Shown in pieces: positions 58,389 through 64,000 of a stretch of DNA of 64,000 bases. A program made the translations under genes and the position numbers. The notes beneath the pieces were generated by a model. It was not told the DNA's origin, ran no database searches, and saw nothing but the letters and a program-made list of their open reading frames with translations. Numbering within the stretch: position 1 is the first letter of the stretch; every line of letters starts with the position of its first letter. The stretch is from Fasciolopsis buskii (lineage: Eukaryota > Platyhelminthes > Trematoda > Plagiorchiida > Fasciolidae), in the NCBI GenBank assembly GCA_008360955.1, contig LUCM01007344.1:322718-386717 (forward strand). Direction: 5' to 3'.

Positions 58389-61300
58389 CCAGGTTGTTAG
58401 GACCACAACATCTTTTATGCCGGGATCTGCACTTCCATGCGGGTTCAAATCTGCCCACCACCGTTAACTTCCCCACTTGGCAGCTCTCTGTTGGCCGCGG
58501 CCCCATTCCTGGAAATTGATGCATTTTGTTGTTTCATTAATAAAAGAAGTAAAAGATAAAAGATAAAATAAGCAAAGTTACATGAGACATGACAAAAACA
58601 AAACAATTTTGGTCATCTTGGATTTTTTCACCCTGTTCAAGATGTATCATAGTTCCTGGTTGAGTAATCTAATTCCATAAATAGTTTAGCATGGCTTTTC
58701 TAGTTTGCTAAAGGTCACTTGAGTGCGTAACGAATGCACTAACTATTCTCTAGCAGAAGCAGACAAGCTCAATAGGGAAAATTTCTCAGATCTTCAAAGA
58801 ATCAAATTAGGTGCAGATGCCACGGCATAAGCAGCGTTTAAAATAAGAGTAAAACGGAACCATTTTTGGAATGAATCGTTAGTGATCGTTTAAATGGGTG
58901 ATGAAAGAAAAGCATGCGAGGTTACACTAACAGCTTGCTCCAAACCAATGTAACTACTGAATCCTCAATAGAAATATTAGATGAAAGGCGGTTTTGTTCA
59001 AAACGTTCAATTTTAGATTTTGATGCTCTTACCTTCTTTTTTTAACAAAAAAGTATTTGTTTTCTTCATAAACTGTTGATATTAGGAATGCAGAAAACGC
59101 TTCGAGCTCTTTTCACCTTCGGATGTGTCATAGGTAACAAGAAGTAACGCATTTATGATAAAGTGAAATGATTTTTTATATTGTTGCAATGACTTGGCTA
59201 ATTAATAGTCGGAAAGAAACTCCAATGACACTGCTTCACTTTGTAATTTTGAATATCATAGGAAAAGTATTGTGGCGTTAGTATTTATCTGTTTTGCGAC
59301 TTTTTCACCTATGTATACACTAGTGCTTCTTTCTAACGCATGACAACAACCATCAAATGAGTTCCACAAAGATATCAGTATAAAGAAAATAAGCGTTAGT
59401 ATATTGATTTTTGTGAAGTTATTTTCCTTGTTTTGTGAGCGTTCATTTTGATCTAGATTGCCTGTCATGATGTGCCAATACGTAACGCGTTTTTTCCAGA
59501 ATGGTGTGATTGTCAGAAATGAAACGTCTCACAAATCCTGTTTGCTCATACGAAGGATTCGTACCGTTCAGGTCTGCGACCGTTCTTCCGAGTCTCGGAG
59601 CAAGACCGACCTTGATGCGGCTGTGTAAAAGCGAACATTGGCCAATGGGCGGATGTCAGATTGACGCCGAATAATTCTGGAACTGGTAAACGTCTCCTAA
59701 GCCCTCCTGTGTGCGAGAGCATTTAAGTCGGTGTACAACCATCTGGTGCAATGTTACTGAACAAAAAAGAGAAATCACCCAACGTTTCACTTACAAGAAT
59801 ACGGCTCAGCTTCGAAGCAACACAGTTCTGCAGCTGCATTTTACAGTTTGCTTTTGCGTGAATAATCCTAGTCATGCCTTTACTGCTTCAACATAGTTGA
59901 GCCTTCAATCAGTAGCACACTGTTAAATTTTCTAAGTTGCAGCATCCCCTGTTTGAACAATTATCAATGCCACCATTCTCACTTGAGGTAGGTCATTTTC
60001 CTAATTTATCTCAGGGGAGGAATGGAAAACAGCCTACCCTGGGGAGCAGCTGTTTTTGTGATGAACTCGGATGCAAGATCGCCGAAACCACAGGCTCGAC
60101 TTTAGCTGTTTGCACACAATAATCGAGAAACAAGGGAAACGTTTCCTTGTTGCACTCTCCAAAAAGAAGCAGCACCGCAACCTAGCACGAATGACGATAA
60201 AATGCCACTTCCAAATCAAAAAATGATAGAGCGAGTACACGGAAGATGAGTTTCTACCGTAGAGTTCAACACAAAGTTAAAAGGTGGACAACCTAATCAC
60301 TCCTAGGGCTGAAATCGACTCGATTATCATGGAAATCCCCTCGCGAGCACCAGATAATGGGCCGTGAATAATGCTTGTGAGCAGCTGAAATGCCACACTT
60401 ACTAAGCTATCTCTCCCAAGATATTCACACCTGAAAATCACCGTCACAAAATCAGTTTAGATGGAGCTTGTAAATTCATTTATTCCAGTGCACAGGGCAG
60501 TTTCGATGCCCTTCCGAATCAACTGAAAACAAGAGACAAGCTTGTAGTAAAATGCAATATTGTTAACGCGAATAACGCACAAGTCCATGAAATGACTCAT
60601 TTCAAATGTAGGCCAAATAGAGGGTGCATAAGAGAAACTAAGGGATGACTGAGCAAATATTTGAGTTTAGAACACGACAGAAACGTTTGGGCCAGGAGTT
60701 CTGTGAGAACCAGAATCGTGCGAGTGTAATAAAACAAATTGACTTGTGAATTAGTCTGAGTGTCGGAAAGGGACAAATTGAACAGCATTCCGGAGAGCAA
60801 GTACTTATTCGAGAGCATAAATAGCAACAATAAGGAAAGCCAGGTAACTTTATAACAAAAGTGTCCAGTAAAATTTTCGCGAGCTATTTTCCTAGCAATA
60901 GTTGTCTTCTGAGGTGCTTTTCATGAGCAGTAGATAACTGGCAGAGCTTGATGAAAGCTAGCATTTCTGCTCTGCAAAATGTCAGATTAATCCATCTGAG
61001 TTAGACTGTCGGTTTCGTTCACGTGATCTTTCAACAAGGCGATTGAAAACTAGCCCGTAAGGCTAGATGACCCAATCAGCGATGTCCGTGCATTTGCAAT
61101 GTTCCCTCTTCCTTTTACTTTTTCCCACTTATAACCTTTTTGTCTTCATTTCACTGTTATTTGAAGCTGCTAAACAACACAAAGCACTTTCTAGTTAGGT
61201 TAACGGTTGTGCAGGTTTCCACAAGAAAAGTTCGTACCAATTTGTGATTCGGAGAAATTACTGATGCTTATGCTGGATGTAGACTCTACGGCTTCTGACA

Positions 61301-64000
61301 GTTTGACCCCAGCTGTTTCGTCAGTTCTGACACTCAAATGTCCCCGCTAATCTTGAAAAATCATGGGAACATCCCGTTTGACTCAGTACCCCTACTCTTT
61401 CATAAAGCTTATCTGCCTTATGCACTCCAATTCTGATATAGGAAGGACAGGTATTATCATTAATCGATTTTCAGATATAGAAATGATGCATGCAGTGAAA
61501 AGTAACCAACTGAAAATTTCCTGAAGTGATTCAAAGAGCAATCCAAACGTTTTAGGTTGTGGGTCGGCCATCTTTCAAACGTACTGACTGCCTTGTTAAC
61601 ATGGTTTCACAGACGAATACATCGAAGCAGTTGCTACAGGTGGTTGTTATTACCTATCCCTCCAGCTTTTTCTTACTCCGGACTCCTCTGCGCATCGCTG
61701 ACACTGTTCATCCCCCGCTCCCACACTTAAGGAAAAGTGTCACAAGGATATACGTGTCCGAAATGGAATGCAAAAATCAGAAAACTAACAGAAACCAAGG
61801 CTCAGGAAGCGGATGAGCAAGCATTTACTTCGGTACAAGTGAATCAATAATTCGATAGACAATCACCAAGTTGTACAAGTAAACACTGCCCACCATGCCC
61901 CGTGATCTCACTGCACTTACATGGAGTGTTCCACAACGGCAAGTTGTTTTCAGGACGAAATATAGTAACTCCAGATTCCCATTCTCAGTGATTGAATTTC
62001 ATGAACGTTTTCACATTTCGGGCCACTGTAATAGTTTACGATGGTCAAAACCAACTCAGAGATTCTGTGCAAAGACTTGCTTTTCATTTGTTTTGGTTCG
62101 CTTACAGAATCAACACAATGCAACATGCAGTACAACAGCGACCTGTGAGGTATGCATTTAGGAGAGAAGAACTGCATTCTGGATCTCACCTTCAGCTAGA
62201 GGAGGTGAAAAAGTTGACTGAATATTTTATTGGTCACTCGGAAAACTAGGGGCACTGCTCATCTCCACTCAGTGAAACACATGTGCGTAAGCTTGGGTCA
62301 TTTCCTTTGAAGAAGGTTGTTACCTGCAACTGCAATGTTGATAGATAATGAGCAATTCTTGGTAACGCCATTTCATCAGTTGGGTTCAGCAGATAGCTAA
62401 GCCTATAGATACTGCAAAACGAGCGATATAGAACTCGGTACACTTCGGTTACTATCAGAATAAAAAGCTTCAGCATCAAGAAAGGAGGAACAGAGATGAG
62501 TTCATAAGCAGAGCGGAAGGATAAACCACTCCGACTTCCTATCATTTTCAAAAGAATTGCACAGAACACGACGGGGAAGAAATCTTAAGAGCGATAAGTC
62601 TCGTAGACACTGTCGTGAGAAGCCGCAATTCACTGGCATCGGAAAGAATTTGCCTAGCTTTGAAGTTTATGGCAGATGCGGCAGTATGCTGTTTTCCGTC
62701 GGGCAAGTGGTTACTTTTTGCCGGTTTGAGCAAGACGTCCGTGCAAATGTGCTTTGGAGAAGTTGACCCCAGTGACCAAGAGTATTTTTTCAACGCCAAA
62801 CGGTAACTTACAGGAATCATTAATTCTTTCGAAATAGACTCCCGTTTTTATCATTGGGAATTGTTAAACAACCCGTTTGGAGGATAGTACCGGGAGCTAT
62901 GAAGTCGAAACTGAAAGCATAATCAGAAAACAAAAATAGCGCCTAAGAGGATTTGAGAGCCCCATTTTGTTGGGTTGGATAATGTATACTAAACCACTTG
63001 TTCAAGGAGCAGAGTTAGACAACCTGTTTGAAATAGGGTGGCGGAAATTAATGCCATCCTAAAATCGCAATACCCAGTTAGTTGGTACAGGTTTTGGAAG
63101 AAGCAGATCAGCAGAAACTTTAATGCTCGCAAAACCACTCACTTTGCTGCTATCGAAAACTTTGTGGCTCGAGTTACCCATTCTCCGGTTCTATCTATCG
63201 TAAACTTAGGTAGTGCTAGGAGGAGCCCTTCGTGGTCGAGGTTTATCTTTCTTCACAGTATTCTCTGAATGTATTGATGATCAGGACTTGAAATGATGAT
63301 CTTTCGAAGTGAAGTATATAACATTTCATTGACAACATAATTTTGAAACAACCGTCTTGTTTGCTTCCTGCAAATGTGCGTTAGAAATAAACTGGTAACG
63401 TAACCCTATTAGCCGAAAGGTCTGCCCAACAGCCCTGTTATCGTGTGGTCATAGGAAACGACCTATAAAGGTGAACGATCGTTGTAGTGAATACTGTTCA
63501 CTGATGCGTGCAACTAAACTGCCTTCAGGTAAGGATCTCCTAAAAAGGCGAAAACCTTACTGAACCGCAACTAAGAACTTGGGAAGAAGTTCAAGATTAT
63601 GAAAATTATAAAAGTCGAGTTTTATGAACTTTCAGTGGTTAAATTTGGCCAAGAACATCTAATTCCACACAAAATGGCAAGAATTGCTGCACTCTCTTGC
63701 ACTCATTTTTCTCCACGCCTAGCCAAGATAGCTGCAGGTAGATCTCTATTTATTTTTTTTATTTCTAACAAACTCTTAAATAGTAATCGCTTCTGGATAA
63801 TACGATATGATTCTCAATGATTGTTTAAGTGTCATCGAAAAATTCTCACTATTAAATCAAATAATTTTTAACTGAACTGGTTCCAATGTGAATTTGATGT
63901 AACACACTGAACTTGGATTTTCTGAATTAACGAGGGAAACCATAGCGGTATTCATTTGCTTCTCTTTTGTATGGCTATTTGTGAATACCAGGCGTGGTAG
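58389..64000. other. long stretch without recognised genes
   Basis: 5.6 kb with scattered ORFs of 60-107 codons on both strands. The densest cluster is 61.6-62.8 kb (for example 62246-62569 on -, hydrophobic; 61992-62249 and 62615-62806 on +) but I find no domain and the frames overlap antisense. No RNA genes, CRISPR or LTRs seen. Confidence 0.4.

Noticed and set aside
59943..59987. 45-base micro-exon between 'aagttgcag' and GAG|gtaggt
   Set aside because: Good splice-like borders and an open frame (HPLFEQLSMPPFSLE), and flukes do have micro-exon genes, but with no second exon in series chance is the simpler explanation.
62246..62820. Possible multi-exon membrane protein on - strand
   Set aside because: Two hydrophobic or polar frames overlap + strand frames of similar length. 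No family motif and no consistent splice pairs were found.

Overview
The window looks like nuclear DNA of a digenean fluke (trematode). It has one long-intron protein gene, no operons, and very dense CR1-, RTE-, Penelope-, Gypsy- and BEL/Pao-type retroelement debris plus a tRNA-derived SINE family. The species cannot be fixed from the sequence alone.

The only convincing host gene is DRC3 (dynein regulatory complex subunit 3, LRRC48), on the + strand from about 36.3 to 53.1 kb. Nine coding exons were joined by hand from splice sites, codon phase and remembered vertebrate DRC3 sequence. They give about 517 residues (vertebrate protein about 523) with leucine-rich repeats, coiled coils and the C-terminal domain, a stop at 53037-53039 and AATAAA signals at 53097-53107. 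The exon with the start codon was not found. The fifth intron identified (43358-44813) fits only as a U12-type AT-AC intron.

Layout. 1-10.7 kb: a same-strand pile of decayed CR1-like LINE copies sharing one 3' end. 11.0-12.7 kb: BEL/Pao pol remnant. 12.7-19.3 kb: nothing recognised. 19.3-19.5 kb: tRNA-derived SINE with a hammerhead-like module. 22.3-23.8 kb: Gypsy pol remnant on the - strand, directly abutted by a nearly full-length but broken RTE LINE (23.8-27.4 kb). 28.8-29.2 kb: a 398-bp repeat with a near-identical twin inside DRC3. 29.9-35.6 kb: two Penelope-like elements on opposite strands and an RTE 3' end. 36.3-53.1 kb: DRC3, with CR1 and RTE fragments in its introns. 53.1-64 kb: sparse; Penelope remnants, a cluster of three SINE pieces, and a few unassigned cysteine-rich or membrane-type ORFs.

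DRC3 works in the nexin-dynein regulatory complex of motile 9+2 axonemes (sperm, flame cells and ciliated larvae in flukes). The transposable elements are independent of it; all copies seen carry stops or frameshifts and look dead.
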